A stretch of 64,000 bases of DNA, taken from Phoronis australis. Lineage: Eukaryota > Phoronida > Phoronidae. Below, in pieces: positions 11,495 to 23,739 of the stretch. Under the pieces are notes generated by a model. The model had not been told where the DNA came from, did no database searches, and saw nothing but the letters and a program-made list of their open reading frames with translations. Location of the stretch: assembly GCA_002633005.1 (NCBI GenBank), contig NMRA01000522.1:83683-147682 (forward strand). The letters are read 5' to 3'. The stretch's first letter is position 1, and every line of letters begins with the position of its first letter. The position numbers were made by a program, and so were the translations under genes.

Positions 11495-11900
11495 AAACGC
11501 CCATAGGCGTTTATTCGGAATATTTTGCATTATATACGCCAATGGGCGTTTATTTGGTGCTTCAAATTTTTGTGTCAAGTGTCCACAGAGTGGGGGTTTA
11601 TTCGGAAAATTTCCTCTTAAGAACCCACTCCCAGTCAACGTTTTGCCAAAAATTCAGTTTTATGAAGCATTCATCATTTATTAAAACAAGCAAGGTGTTG
11701 GCGAACTATTCATTTATTTACATAAAATTTAAAAATACAGTTTTAAGTAAAAAATGTCAAAATCAGCAAAAATATCGATGACTTTCCGTTTACACGCCCC
11801 CTTTTCCGAATAAACGACCGCACGTTTATTTGGTGTTACTAAAACCCCTCAAAATTTTCATTTTTGAATACACGCCCATGGGCTTTTCTACAGAAAATCG
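11495..11900. repeat. Repeat-derived segment with recurring GGCGTTTATTYGG motif
   Basis: The motif GGCGTTTATTCGG or a close variant occurs near 11510, 11545, 11593 and 11823, and as the inverted CCGAATAAACG near 11806. Some copies follow CGCCCATAGGCG-like palindromes. A second sub-motif, TTTATTTGGTG, recurs at 11549 and 11826. This looks like a decayed foldback or MITE family, but termini and target duplication could not be fixed. Confidence 0.45.
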
Positions 11901-12584
11901 TGGTACGAGCACCAGTACAGTAGGCCATTTGCGGATACTACATGTGTTGCCTCTACCCACAGGACATCGACATGAAATTAAACTGATCGAAGATATTGAG
12001 AGGAGGGAACCAATCCGTGCCCTTGTTGGAGAGAGCAATCCTTCGTTGCTATGTAACTCGACGTCATTTCTTTGACTTATCGTGAATCTGGATCGGAGCC
12101 GTCTAGTCTCTGCTATGGTATTAACATTCTAAAATACGAGTACTCATCGTGGTATACATAGCTCTCAAGCTGATCGCGATTTTCCTTCTCTGTTGATCTT
12201 AGGTTTGGCCACAAGTTCCCTGTGGACGTTCACTCGATATATGTACAGTCCAAGGTCGCGAGTAATGCGATTAAAGAGCGACTTCGACAAACGTAGCATT
12301 TTTTCGTGCTGATTGTGACGGTTTGCAGTGATTTGCTTCTTCAGTGCGTGGTGTCCTTTCCGTAGTATTGATCATCACTCGCAAAAACTCAAGATCACGT
12401 AAATCTTCGCGAAATATCACAATGCATTACGAACAAAGCACCTGATCACACTAACTTTGCTCCCGAGATTCTGGCCTCAACGGAACTCAACCCTGATTTA
12501 GCCTCGTTGTTCACAGATTCGATTCAGTCGAATTTCCTAAGGTTAGGTTAAATATTAATTGTGCTTGGTGCTGCAATACTTGTT
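11901..12584. other. Non-coding, nothing recognised
   Basis: Moderately GC-balanced sequence between the repeat segment and the 3' end of the L1/Tx1-like LINE. ORFs at 11826-12075 on either strand have no recognisable content. Confidence 0.5.
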
Positions 12585-14087
12585 TCGATATTGTTTTTTC
12601 TTTCTATTTCATGTATTTATTATCATTTACAAACAATTACAAAAACAAACAAACAAATAAGTACACCATTCATTCACGCATGCACACCTCAGGAAGACCA
12701 TTCTCATATCTCGTTTAAAGTAAATATCTTCTACATGAAGTTAACATGAACAATAAAATTTTCCCATTTCGCAGAGAAGCTGTCATATACAAAGTTTTTA
12801 TGTGCATTTAATTTTTCAGCATTATAGTATTCATAAGTTTTTGTAACGAACTTGAGAAAATTAGGTATATTTTTGTGACATCTCTCCTTGTAAATGTACT
12901 GTTTAGCTAGTAGAAGCAAAATGTTAAATAGAAAATCATGCGTCTTGTAAAGTCCAAGAATAACAATATCGTAAGACAGACAGTTGGGAAGCTGAATGCC
13001 ACACTTTTGAAGTAGCTTTCCGAATTCCTTCCAGAAATCTTGTACAAAGCTACATTCCCAAAAAAGGTGTGACAGCGTCTCTGGAGCTTTATTACAAAAG
13101 GAACATAGATCAGAATCCCTAACACATATTTTGACTAAAAAGGTATTTGTTGCAATAATTCTATGTAGTATTCTAAATTGGAACCATCTAATATGGGAAT
13201 CCTTTGTAATTTTGTAAGGTAAAGCATATATTTTCTTCCAATCTAAACTATCTCCTAGCTCTATTTCCCATTTACACTCTGACTTAGGTTTCTTAACATT
13301 ATTAAAGACTGAACAAATATGTCTACAACCTTTCAAATCTTTCCGTAAGTGAGTAATTGCTAAAGGCATACAAGGACAGTAGACATTGACACTTTTAAAT
13401 TTACTTTGAAATAGACTTTTTTGAAACCTTCTTAGAACAGAAACAACACCATTATATTCTACAAAGTTGGTTTTCACGTCGAACCTATTTTTCATATTGT
13501 TCAGACTAACAAAATCACCATCAGAGGTATACATATCTCTAATAAATTTTAAGCCTTTTACAAACCAAGGCTTATAAAAAACACCTGTGCCTCCGATCGC
13601 CAGGTTACTATTAAACCACAAAGGTTGGTTCAAAAAGTCTTCTTTACTCGCAACAATTATTTTCTTGTAGAAAGATAACATACTTCCAAATACGTCGCGC
13701 CAGTAGGAATTACCAATTAGAGTTAACTTCGGCTTAATAAAGTCATCTCCAAATGAAGCAAAATTCTTTAAGAACGGGTAGAGTGAGAACAGTAATTCAC
13801 CACTTTTAGACGCAGGGCTTTCAAGATATCTACGGGCCATAGCGAGTTTTAAAGCTTTGCTGAAAGTATGCATATTAACCATTTGAATTCCCCCTTGATC
13901 AAGTCCTAAACAGGCCGTAGTTCGTTTAATTTTATCATTACGGGCCTGCCATACATATCTAAAAAATGTCGTAATCAATTCACCCAAGACTTTCACTGGT
14001 GGATTTGGTAAACTTGACAACAAAAAATGAAGTTTACAAATAGCTAATGTTTTAATTACCGTTACTCTACCAAACGGCGTTAAATTT

Positions 14088-14286
14088 CGTCGACTCCAAC
14101 TTTTTAGTAGACTTGATCTCAGTTATTCTTGCAGTGAAGTTCTTATGCGTCATACTATCCAATTGAGTGTCAAAATCCACCCCCANCGTCGACTCCAACT
14201 TTTTAGTAAAGACTTGATCTCAGTTATTCTTGCAGTGAAGTTCTTATGTGTCATACTATCCAGTTGAGTGTCAAAATCCACCCCCA
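14088..14286. other. Apparent 98-bp duplication across a single N (assembly join) in LINE ORF2
   Basis: Bases 14088-14185 and 14187-14286 are the same sequence apart from a 2-base indel and a couple of substitutions, with the single N at 14186 between them. The duplicated piece appears twice in the RT coding region, which makes no sense for the protein but fits two overlapping contig ends. Confidence 0.8.
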
Positions 14287-14553
14287 AAAATCTAAAAGAT
14301 TTTTTTGTCCAAGACAGACTTTCTTTTGTAGGAATCACGTCATCGCTACCAGTTTTACTTCCAAACCATATGGCTTTTGTTTTATCCACATTCACTTGGA
14401 GACCGGAGACACTAGCAAACAAATGTAGTACATTCAGTGTGGTAGTCAATGACAAATTCGACCCATCCAACGTAATTGATGTGTCATCCGCATATTGCGA
14501 AATCAAATATTCCTTATTCCCAGCAACTACACCAGCAATATTTTTATTATTCT

Positions 14554-14858
14554 TGATTAAATACGCCAAAATCTCCGCGCACAATATAAAAATGTAGGGA
14601 GACAATGGGTCACCTTGTCTGCAGCCATGCGAAATATTGAACCAAGAAGATGGGTGACCATTTACGACAACACAGGACTTAATATTACTGTAAAAGACTT
14701 TCACCNTGATTAAATACGCCAAAATCTCCGCGCACAATATAAAAATGTAGGGAGACAAAGGGTCACCTTGTCTGCAGCCACGCGAAATATTGAACCAAGA
14801 AGATGGGTGACCATTTACGACAACACAGGACTTAATATTATTGTAAAAGACTTTCACC
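14554..14858. other. Apparent 152-bp duplication across a single N (assembly join) in LINE ORF2
   Basis: Bases 14554-14705 and 14707-14858 are near-identical and flank the N at 14706. The translated RT shows the block with VNGHPSSWFNIS and GCRQGDPLSPY twice in a row. A functional or recently functional RT has it once, so one copy is an assembly artefact. Confidence 0.85.
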
Positions 14859-17736
14859 CACCTTCTGATTGACCAACCAAAATTAAGGAAAAATAAAGTT
14901 TTTTGAATAAAATTCCACGACAATGAATCAAATGCTTTCTCAAAATCAATCAGTAAAAGCAGTCCAGGTTTGTTAGCTGCCTGGGCATAAAACATTAAAT
15001 CATATAGCACTCGGATATTTTCGTTCATATTTCTTCCAGAAACGAAACCTGTCTGGTCCTTACTGATTACTTTTTCCAAAACGGATTTTAACCGTTCAGC
15101 TACTGCCGAAGAAGCCAATTTATATGTCACACTGAGCAAGGATACGAGTCTCCAGTTTTTCAAATAATGTTTACTTTTATCTGCTCCCTTAAGGATGCAG
15201 GTGATCACTCCCTCTTTCTGTGTTGAGGATAACTGGCCAACAGCAAAACCTGTATTAAGTGAGCGAACAACGAAATGTCCAATGTCAGCCCAAACAAATT
15301 TCAAAAATTCCACTGAAAAACCATCAGAGCCTGGGCTTTTGTTGTTTTTCATTTTTTTCAAGCATTGTGTGACTTCTTCATATGTAAAAAGACCTTCTAA
15401 TTTTTCTTTTTCTGTCTCATTCAGCTTGGAGACACAAACATTATCAAGAAGAGTTTTTAAAAAGTATTGTTAGTCTGTCTATATCTGTATAGATTTTCAT
15501 AAAAAGTATTGGTTTCCTGAATAACCTCTTCTTCACTATTGGTTTTAGTATTGTCAGATTTCCACAAAAAAGGCATAAACTTACTTGTGTAATGCCTATT
15601 TTCCAAGTGAAGAAAATATTTGGAAGGCTTTTCACCTTCTTCAATCCATCTTGCTCTCGACCTAGTCATAAGACCTCTTAACTTATTTTGCCTTAGCTCG
15701 GCAAGTAAATTATTTTTTTGTCCCAGTAGTTCCCTGTCAAGGCTTAGACTTTTTTCCAACAAGCTTATTTCTTTGATAAGTTGCTGTTCAACTCTATCAC
15801 TTTTTCTTTTTAAGTAAGTAGCAAAGGAAATTGTTTTGCCGCGAATCTACATCAACAACGTTTCAAGAAAAAGTTGATCATTTATAGACAATTGTAAATC
15901 TGAATTACTTGTACTATCAACAGTCTGAATGTCGTCAGTCATATACTGTTGTTTAACTAATTTAATAGTATTCTTGACTGCAGCAATATACTCAGAGTTT
16001 TTTAGGAGAGAATAAGAGAGAATAATTAAACTTCCAAAATGATTTTCTCCTCCTGGAAACATCACTTTAAAAAAAAAACGTTACCATTGAATGATCGGAA
16101 CGGTAACCGAATTTTATTATGGAGTCGTCAATATCAGCTAAAAGGTTTTCAGAAATTAGAAAAAATCTAGTCTGGATCGTTTACTTTCAGCTCTCCAAGT
16201 ATATTCTTTACTACTGGGGTTTAGTTCCCGCCACACATCAACAATAGACAATTCTGTACAAATCTCCATCAACTTAATCCGTGACTTCGGGTTATTAACC
16301 TGTCGATAATTAAGCGTGTCCTTAGACTGATCGAGAGCAAGATTAAAATCGCCTGCCCAAATAACAGAGTAATTTCCTATATCTTGAATATCTTGTTTTA
16401 TTCTTTCAAAAAAAGACGGCGAGTCCCTATTCGGACAATACGTATTAATTAACGTAATTCTTGTCTCGTTAATAGTAATATCCAAAATTAATTTATTACC
16501 ATTGTAGTCTTGCCTAATGTTATGTAATTTATACTCAAAAGTGTTCTTAAAGAGGATCGCCACTCCACGGGAGTTTGAGGAATTTGAATTGAAAAAACAT
16601 TCATATCCCCACATTGATCTAATATTGTTTTCTTCTCTCTTAGTAAAGTGTGTGTCCTGTAGGCAATAGATGGAGTATTGTTTTTCTCCTAAATAATTGA
16701 GTACATCTTTTCGTTTTTCATGGAGACCCAGCCCTCTGCAGTTCAATGACGTTACTTTAAGTTCACCTGTCATCATTACAACGGTTATGCACATATATCA
16801 AATGACAATCAAATAATAATGGTACAATCCTGACCCATTCACACCACATACACACAAAACAAAACAAAAACAATACAAACACATCCACGAGCACATCATA
16901 GATTTCACAGAGTACAACATCGATGTGAAATATGATGTAACATAGGATAGAAAAACTGATCCTCATGGTAAGGCTTATTCTCCCAGTATTTTTCATAATG
17001 AGACTATAATAAAAACATTTAGAAGCATTGCCCACACGGTCTCATACAAAAAACAAGTGGAACGAAATTTAAGGATAACTACACTTCAGTAAAGTGATTT
17101 GGCTCTATAGTATGCGTTTGAGACTTGTCGGGACGCCCGCACAGAGCAAACAGATCACACACATAAAATAATAAGGTTGCCCGCACTCCGTGGCTACACG
17201 CAATACAAAACCCTCTCATAAATAGTCTCCCAGATAGATTGCCCAGCATGAAGCTATATGACGCTTAGACCAAAACAGAGCAAAATAGAACACAGCTACA
17301 ACAATAAAACTACGCGACATAGCCTGAGTAGCAGGTATATGTTAGCTGTGAAAACGATACGTTGGGCACAACGGCTAACGTGAAGAAAAAAATAGGCTGA
17401 TCATATATACAGTAATGGCTACCGGAAGTACGGGAAGTACGTTTGTACTGAGGTCTCTCAACAGGGTCCCAAGTACCTGACAATTATGGTACGCTACACT
17501 TGTAGTTTGGCAATTGCACATGGAGTTCAGAAGCAGTTAAAGGTTAAATGGATAATGTGAAGCATTGGAGTCACCGTAAAACTCAATCAACTTAACGGAA
17601 AAGGAAATTCATCCGTCTTTCATGCAGACTATAGTACAAAAGTGAGTAGTCTTACCAAAAGCTGAATACAAGACGTTGGAAACTATTGCACTACTGTATT
17701 ATATTCTGGCTTGCGTGTATATTGTTGATCTGAGAG

Positions 17737-18568
17737 TTAGATGCCCTGTAAATCTTCCATGCTGCTCACCGGTTTAATTTCATTGGCCCAGTTCTTGTAA
17801 TAAATTCTTCCATCATATGTCCAGCAATTCTGAATCCGGGCGCCCAGGTCTCTACAAGCCTTGTACAACTGTGCTCGTTTTTTGGTCAGATTCTCGTTAA
17901 CGTAGATCTTGCCAGCTTCAGTTTTCAATTTCTTTTTATTTCTCATGAATTCGGCTCTTGCATTGTAATTCGTAAATTTCACAATAATTGACCTCGTCTT
18001 GGCATTACCTTGGATTTTTTTACCTAGGCGGTGACTGCGACACATGTCAGACTTCTCAACGGTAGCACCAATTCTTTTTGCTAGACCAATAACAATGTCG
18101 TCTGTGCACTCCTTGTCAGTTTCTTTTATTCCGCTGATTACAACGCAGTTTCAGCGGCTATACTGTTCAAGCTCATCCAAATCAGATTCAAACCTGTGCA
18201 TCTGAGAGCCACTTTCTTGCTTCAGCTTGTCGAGTTGATTTTCAAGTGTTATTTTTTATCCTTTTCAGCCATTTTTGATCGTATTGAAGCTCTAGTGCTT
18301 TATACATTTCAGACAAACCAGCGTCAATTAAGGGCTTTATCATGTTTGTAAACAGTGACTGGATATCTGAGTCCATGAGTGCCTCTTTTAGTTCATCTTT
18401 CAATGACAGAGTCTTCTTGGTGACATTTTGTCCCTTTCCTGTCAATATGGCGTCCATTGTCGGTTGCTTCAGAGGTTTTTTTGACGTCGAAGCTCGGAGT
18501 TCACTAGAGTTTCGGCTTGGTGTTCTTTTTCTGCCACTTGTCGGGGTCTGGTCGTTATTCCTAAACAT
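17737..18568 (-). pseudogene. L1/Tx1-like ORF1 (RNA-binding protein), frameshifted
   Basis: The N-terminal part (18568-18242) is a basic, Ser-rich segment followed by a charged helix-prone stretch (LSLKDELKEALMDSD). The C-terminal part (18045-17737) has CRSHRLGKK, RSIIVKFTNYNARAEF and YVNENLTKKRAQLY. That series is the RRM-like and C-terminal nucleic-acid-binding region of invertebrate LINE ORF1 proteins, which coat the element's RNA. About 200 bases between the two open frames are in other frames, so the ORF is broken. It lies 0.9 kb upstream of ORF2 on the same strand. Confidence 0.75.
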
Positions 18569-18640
18569 GCGAGATGAATTACTGTCGGTTCTGTCTTCAA
18601 ACTATATTAATTTCGTTATTGTTAGATGGGAGAGTCCGCA

Positions 18641-18968
18641 CAAGTCAGAAAACCAACCTTCCCGCCACGAGGGTCACGTGTCCTCCTCGATATTGGTTTC
18701 TTTCTTGACATTGCCGAGTCATGTTTGCGTCCTTCAACGGGGTCAAAAAGATTTGTGATCTTATCCGTTAGGTATTGCTAGTTTTTTGAAATTTTAGACA
18801 GTGCACTCATTTGTGGCCAATGTAGCAATATCTTTAATGCTGTGAGGATCTTCAAATGGGTCTGGCCATCAACAGTTGGTCAACGGGACTCCTTATTATG
18901 TAATGGTCTCTGTACATTCTCTGACTATTTGCTCTGTCAGCCATGTGTGGTGAGTTTAAGACTATATC
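18641..18968. other. Spacer, possible LINE 5' untranslated sequence
   Basis: No gene recognised. It may include the 5' UTR of the L1/Tx1-like element, whose 5' end I could not define. Confidence 0.4.
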
Positions 18969-19186
18969 TTAAATAACGGTCAACCAGGGTGGTAGATACA
19001 ATTTCTGATAAAACGCTTGATCGTCTTCTAAAGCCCAAATATAGAAACTTTCTATACCTCCTGCTTCACATCTGTGTTTTAGCGAGTAAAACTGTGGCAT
19101 ATTCAGGGCACTGCAATCTACGGAGGTCTCCCTGTTCATATCTGACCATGGTCCTGTATTGTTAAGTATAGTTTTGAATATCAAAT
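18969..19186 (-). CDS. Putative terminal exon of an unrecognised gene
   Basis: On the minus strand TTTTCTAACTTTTGGTTTCAG is a very good 3' splice site, with a branch-like CTAAC and an AG at 19188-19187. It is followed by 72 open codons to a TAA at 18969. The encoded segment (for example GPWSDMNRETSVDCSALNM and EAGGIESFYIWALEDDQAF) has the composition of a real protein, with Trp, Cys and aromatic residues. I do not recognise the family. The intron would be phase 1. No upstream exon was found up to the microsatellite at 21.2 kb and no AATAAA follows closely, so it could be a relic or a chance ORF. Confidence 0.3.
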
Positions 19187-19199
19187 CTGAAACCAAAAG

Positions 19200-21224
19200 T
19201 TAGAAAATAAAATAAAATAGCATTCGCTTATGGACAACGAAGCAGTAGGAAATCTGCAACGCAGAATTTTATTGACAAAATCAAACAATTAGTTTTCCCG
19301 AATTTAAGTATCAAATAATCTGCTTGTCATAGTGTCAGACGATTGACTGTGGGTTTGTTTAAAAGGTAGCTATGCTTTGAGATTGTGCGTAGATGGAGAG
19401 TGAATAATCAAATCCAGTAATTAATTATTATATGATAACCCCTAATTAGACAAATGAAACCTATTGTTAATTAAGTAATCAACTACAAAGAGTAACTGCG
19501 CTAGCGCCCTCTTTAAAGATTACTTTAATCAAACAACCAAAACGATCAAATGTCTTATATCTGCTATCCAACCTAGGACTCTCCACTTGTTGGATGTCTG
19601 TCCTGTTGGTGAATCTTCGAACTACACACACACTGTATAGCGACAGTGTACTTGCTGGTCACCGTCTCTGGTGATGCAACACTTGCAGGCAATTTCTTCT
19701 ACCCGCGACTCTTCTTGCTGGTCACAGTCTCTGGCTGATGACGCAACACTTCAGGTAGTATCTTACTACCCACGATGCAAGTGACAAGCTCTTAGTTAAC
19801 TTCCTGTTCATTAACCCTTGCCCTTGCCAAGATCCTTTCTAGAATCTTCCACGAGTTGGCTCTGTCGTACAATTCCTTCTGTACACCGTAGCAAGTCTTT
19901 ATGCTTCAACTACTATAGCGCATCTAATTATCTTGTTGATTTCAGCCCATAATATAACATTCTACTTATTTAGTGATTGGCTAATAAAAACCACATGATC
20001 ATATCCACTCATATTATTGGCTGTTACAATTTGTTCTCAGAATATTCTAGAATCTCTAGAGTACTTTGACCCCAGAACCCAAAGTTGTAAACACCATCTA
20101 AAAATAGATTTTGACGTTAAAATACATGTCACCAAGTCTGACCCCATGATTTAAAAGTACATATGCACAAATTTTGGGCAACTTAAAATGGATCTATTCT
20201 TACTAATTACTTAATCAATATTTATTCTGACACATAGTGAACAGAGATAATGGGAAAGTTATGCATTTTTGGCAAAGGCATGAAATTATGTGATCAACAA
20301 GCGGTATCAGCCTGACGAGGTATGCGGGGCCCCGGCCTAGTGGAGAAGAAGGCACGGGATTCCACCCATGAATAAAATAACAATTTCTATTTAGAAAAAA
20401 GACATGTTCATGTTTGTTGAATGATTCCTATCCACTAAAGCATCATTGAAGAAAATAAGTTTAAAAAAACTTGTAGAATATTGAGCAAAAAGGCGGGAAA
20501 TTATATTGGGGATTGTCAATGATTAATTTATTGAAAGAAAGATGTTTTTTGACGAGGGAATTATTTGTTTCATTATGGACTCTGATGGATTTTTAAATAA
20601 TAATTGAAATTATTATTTCCCATCAAAGTTCTGAGTCGTATACAGGAAGAAGACAAGTCAAGGAATATGGTCAGTGAGCATTTTGATCCGAGTTTGCGGG
20701 TAACAGGCTTCGACCAGTGACCTGAGCCATTAAGTTCACTTGAGGATGACAGCTCAGCGCGTTGTTACTCATCTGCTCTAGAGGGCCCCATTCAGGGGTT
20801 TTGGCTCATTTTCATAGCACATGTAATAATTAACACACTTGCATAAACAACCGTAAGCATTTTCTATCTCTTATTCACAATGCGGGACTCTCCCAGTTTC
20901 TCAATCGACCATCTCTACGGTAACAGTTGCTCATTGGGATCGCACTTCAGATTGGAAAATTGGACAAACCCACCTTTGATGGTAGACTTTCGAAAGTATC
21001 CAGAAATGCCTGTACACCTTTAAAAATATTCATAATTTTTAGAATTAGTGTATGACGGATACAGATATCGTTACCAGTTACTTTTATAAATGTTCATTAT
21101 TTTTTAGATGCTACATACTTACTGGCATGTGGTCCACTTCACTTGACAAACGTGGTCTTCGACAGCGAAAGTATACCTCTCTGATAACGAAGCAACTTTA
21201 ATTACGAAGATTCGAACGCTACCG
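19200..21224. other. Non-coding with a short tandem repeat and a small hairpin
   Basis: Contains a 63-bp tandem duplication at 19651-19780 (TTGCTGGTCAC and CAACACTT recur) and an imperfect hairpin at 20577-20636 with arms AAATAATAATT and AATTATTATTT. No coding region is evident. Confidence 0.55.
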
Positions 21225-21768
21225 ATCCATCCATCCACCCAATCGCCCACCAACTTCTCGTCCGTCCGTCCATCCACCTTCCCACCCTATCATACATCAG
21301 TCCATCCACCATTCCATCCATCCACCTGTCCAATCATGAATCCGACCCTCCACCCAATCACCCTCCTACCCATCCATTCACACATCCATCCACCCCCCAC
21401 CCACCTGTAAACCTACCTAGTTATCCACCCGACCCCCATCCACCTGTCCCTCGAATCTATCTATCCACCTACCCATCTATCTATCCACCCATCCATCCAT
21501 CCATCCACCCACCCATCCATCCACCCATCCATCCCTCCATCCACCCATCCACAAATCCACCCACCCATCCACCCATCCATCCATCCATCCATCCACCCAT
21601 CCATCCATCCACCCACCCATCCATCCATTCACACATCCATCCCTCGTCCGTCCGTCTATCCACCCACCCATGCATCCATCCACCCACACATCTATTCACG
21701 CTTCCGTCCATCTGTATGTTTATCTGCTGGCACTAATGTCCGTCCGTCTGTCTGTCTGTCTGTCTTGC
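21225..21768. repeat. Interrupted (CATC/CACC)n microsatellite ending in (CTGT)n
   Basis: About 500 bp of CATC, CACC and related units, with a short (CTGT)n run at 21738-21764. The minus-strand ORFs at 21477-21711 ([11 protein letters not shown] repeats) are translations of this array and not genes. Confidence 0.95.
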
Positions 21769-21837
21769 TATCATTGACAGGCAAACGAAAACGTTTTCAG
21801 AATGTCCTGCTTATAAAACCAACAATCAGCTCGTAAA

Positions 21838-23080
21838 TCTTTTATCAAAATAGCAAACACAACAAGCGGCACTTCAGTATTCCTTGGCCATCTAATTGTT
21901 CGTTAATAGACCAGACAAGTCGCATGACAATAATAATAATAATAAACGTTATTTAAAGAGGTTAAAAATACAATAAATGTAAAACATGCTTTAGCCAAAG
22001 GCTAATATCCAGCATGGTCCTCTGCAGCAAGAAATTAAATTAATTAAATTAAGTTAGATAAACAGATTAAATTAAGATACAATAAGATACATTAAATACA
22101 ATATTATTTACAAATTGGATAAACAAATTGAATTAAAGATAAATAAATAAATATTTTTTTTTGGTAAATTGGAAAGACAAAAAGGAGGGACATCTATGAC
22201 GACCACAGGTAACTGATGAGGTGGTGTCTGAAATTATCATAACAGTCAGCATCCTTAAGACTATTAGGCAAATTGTTCCACTGTTTGATGGTCTGAATAA
22301 AGAAGGACTTAGAATAAAACGATGTTCTGTGTCTGGGCAAAACCAAATTGTTTGAGGCAGAAAATCTTGTCCTGATCTGGTGGCTATTTCGTACAAGTAT
22401 GAGATTATGAGATAGATAGGTACATTACCGTGAAAGCACCTATGCATCATTCACAGACGCCTATATATAAAATATTTGTCAATAGGGAGCCACCCCAGTC
22501 TATTAAACATATGAGTTGACGGAGTGTCAAAAGGCACACATAGAAAAGTCTGGCCGCCTGCTTCTGAGCCTTCAATAAAGAGGAAACTAATTTTGCATTG
22601 CATCCTGGCCACACTGTACTACAATAAATCTATATTAATTATAAGGTTAGAGGATACTCTTGATGCTCACAAACTATAGCGCCATCTTTTGATTGATTGG
22701 AACAAAGACATAATCTTTGTACAAGGTCAAGCAGGATAAAATTTCTTCGCTAACAAAATATCGAGTTCCAGTAGACAGCAAACACATCATACCGCACTTC
22801 GGTATCCCTTAGCCATCCATCTAATTGTAGGCTACAATGATATCCCAGAAAAGTCGCTTGATAGATCGGTAATGATGTAATGAAAATTAAACAAGTCCAG
22901 GAGTGTATTAATGGGAACTTTTGAGATTTACAAACTAGCGCCATCTTTTGAATGATTGGAACGAACGGGCAGATACTGTGTAATTATTATAATCAATATA
23001 TCTGTGGTTCAAGATCAACAGGGATAAAATTCTTTTCCGAACAGAATACTGACTTCCGATAGACCCGGCGTGATGGCAAA
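21838..23080. repeat. Three related repeat copies, one split by a LINE
   Basis: Segments at about 21838-21927, 22663-22870 and 22924-23080 are diverged copies. They share GCGCCATCTTTTGA, CCTTRGCCATC.ATCTAATTG and AAGTCGC.TGA. The first copy stops abruptly where the LINE fragment with its AAT-repeat tail begins at 21928, so the LINE probably inserted into one copy. Confidence 0.6.
21928..22640 (-). mobile_element. LINE 3' fragment (ORF2 C-terminus and ATT-repeat tail)
   Basis: On the minus strand several frames together encode a typical LINE ORF2 C-terminus: KAQKQAARLFYVC (about 22575), LGWLPIDKYFIYRR (about 22490), CMMHRCFHGN, then RTRFSASNNLVLPRHRT, FIQTIKQWNNLPNSL and a stop at 22196-22194. 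The 'PRHRTSFYSKSFFIQTIKQWNNLP' type of ending is common in CR1/RTE-like elements. The 3' end is an (ATT)n tail at 21928-21948. There are at least three frameshifts. The listed minus-strand ORF 22133-22450 runs partly in the wrong frame. Confidence 0.75.
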
Positions 23081-23739
23081 GTTTTGGCTTCCACAAGACG
23101 CAGGCGAACGCCATGATTACGGCAAAATGCACCTACATTTGCATGAAAACACCATCAGCTGAACAGTCACATTCATTTGTTTTCCGCACTTCCGGCAACC
23201 AGCAGCTATTGGAAAACAATGACATTGTGAATGTTTGAGAGAACAACAGTTCCCTCTTTTTTAAGTTTGCTAGCAGACATCGATTAAGTGTCATCTTTTG
23301 CAATGCCTGTTGATCTTACACCATGTTCAGGTGGGAGTCTTCACAAAGGTGCCCTATCTGCCGTCTTAGCATAATTAACATAAAACAAAATACATCTACA
23401 TGACGTAATTAAAAATCCCCACAAGACATCTACCCTAATGAGAATGACGTAAGTCAAACTTATCAAAACACCTATATTTGGTCAAGGATTTAAATTCACG
23501 TAGGTTTTCTAATAATCACGTCATGGATTGCGCCTCTGATGGAAGAATTCACTCGTTCACCTCACTATGGCTGGCGCCTCGTGCCAATCGCTTATCAAAA
23601 ACGCAGCAGTATGCGGACACGCTACAGACACGAAATGGATCATGCGAGAACAACTGTACGACAATAATATAAAAGAAAAAAATCTCAATGCAATCATTAC
23701 CCATTATGTATGTAACGCCAACGTGCTCTTTCGAGGAGA

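Larger units (their letters stand above)
12731..16794 (-). pseudogene. L1/Tx1-like ORF2: endonuclease, reverse transcriptase, zinc-binding C-terminus
   Basis: In order along the minus strand: an AP-type endonuclease at 16794-16156 (SLNCRGLG, CLQDTHF, INTYCPN, WAGDFNLALD), a connector at 16065-15457 (RARWIEEGEKPSKYFLHLE), the RT at 15361-14150 (NNKSPGSDGFSVEF, DQTGFVSGRN, LIDFEKAFDS, GCRQGDPLSPY, QYADDTSI) and a C-terminal zinc-binding RT-associated region at 14023-12731 (FQFRILHRI, LCSFCNKAPETLSHLFWEC). These motifs are those of L1/Tx1-clade ORF2. The frame is broken after the endonuclease in a T run near 16150, again in an A run near 16071-16079, and at the two N joins. With the joins removed the RT part would be nearly continuous. 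It would nick DNA and prime cDNA synthesis at the nick; this copy cannot do so as it stands. Confidence 0.85.
12585..18640 (-). mobile_element. Near full-length non-LTR retrotransposon, L1/Tx1-like, degraded
   Basis: Read on the minus strand the element has ORF1 (18568-17737), a 0.9 kb inter-ORF spacer and ORF2 (16794-12731) in the order expected for L1/Tx1-type LINEs. After the ORF2 stop comes a short AT-rich 3' UTR containing AATAAA and then an A-rich stretch ending near 12588. Total length is about 6 kb. Both ORFs carry frameshifts, and two assembly duplications inflate the reverse transcriptase region. The right boundary (5' end) near 18640 is approximate. Confidence 0.8.

Noticed and set aside
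21477-21711. Minus-strand Trp/Gly/Asp-rich ORFs
   Set aside because: Translation of the CATC/CACC microsatellite.
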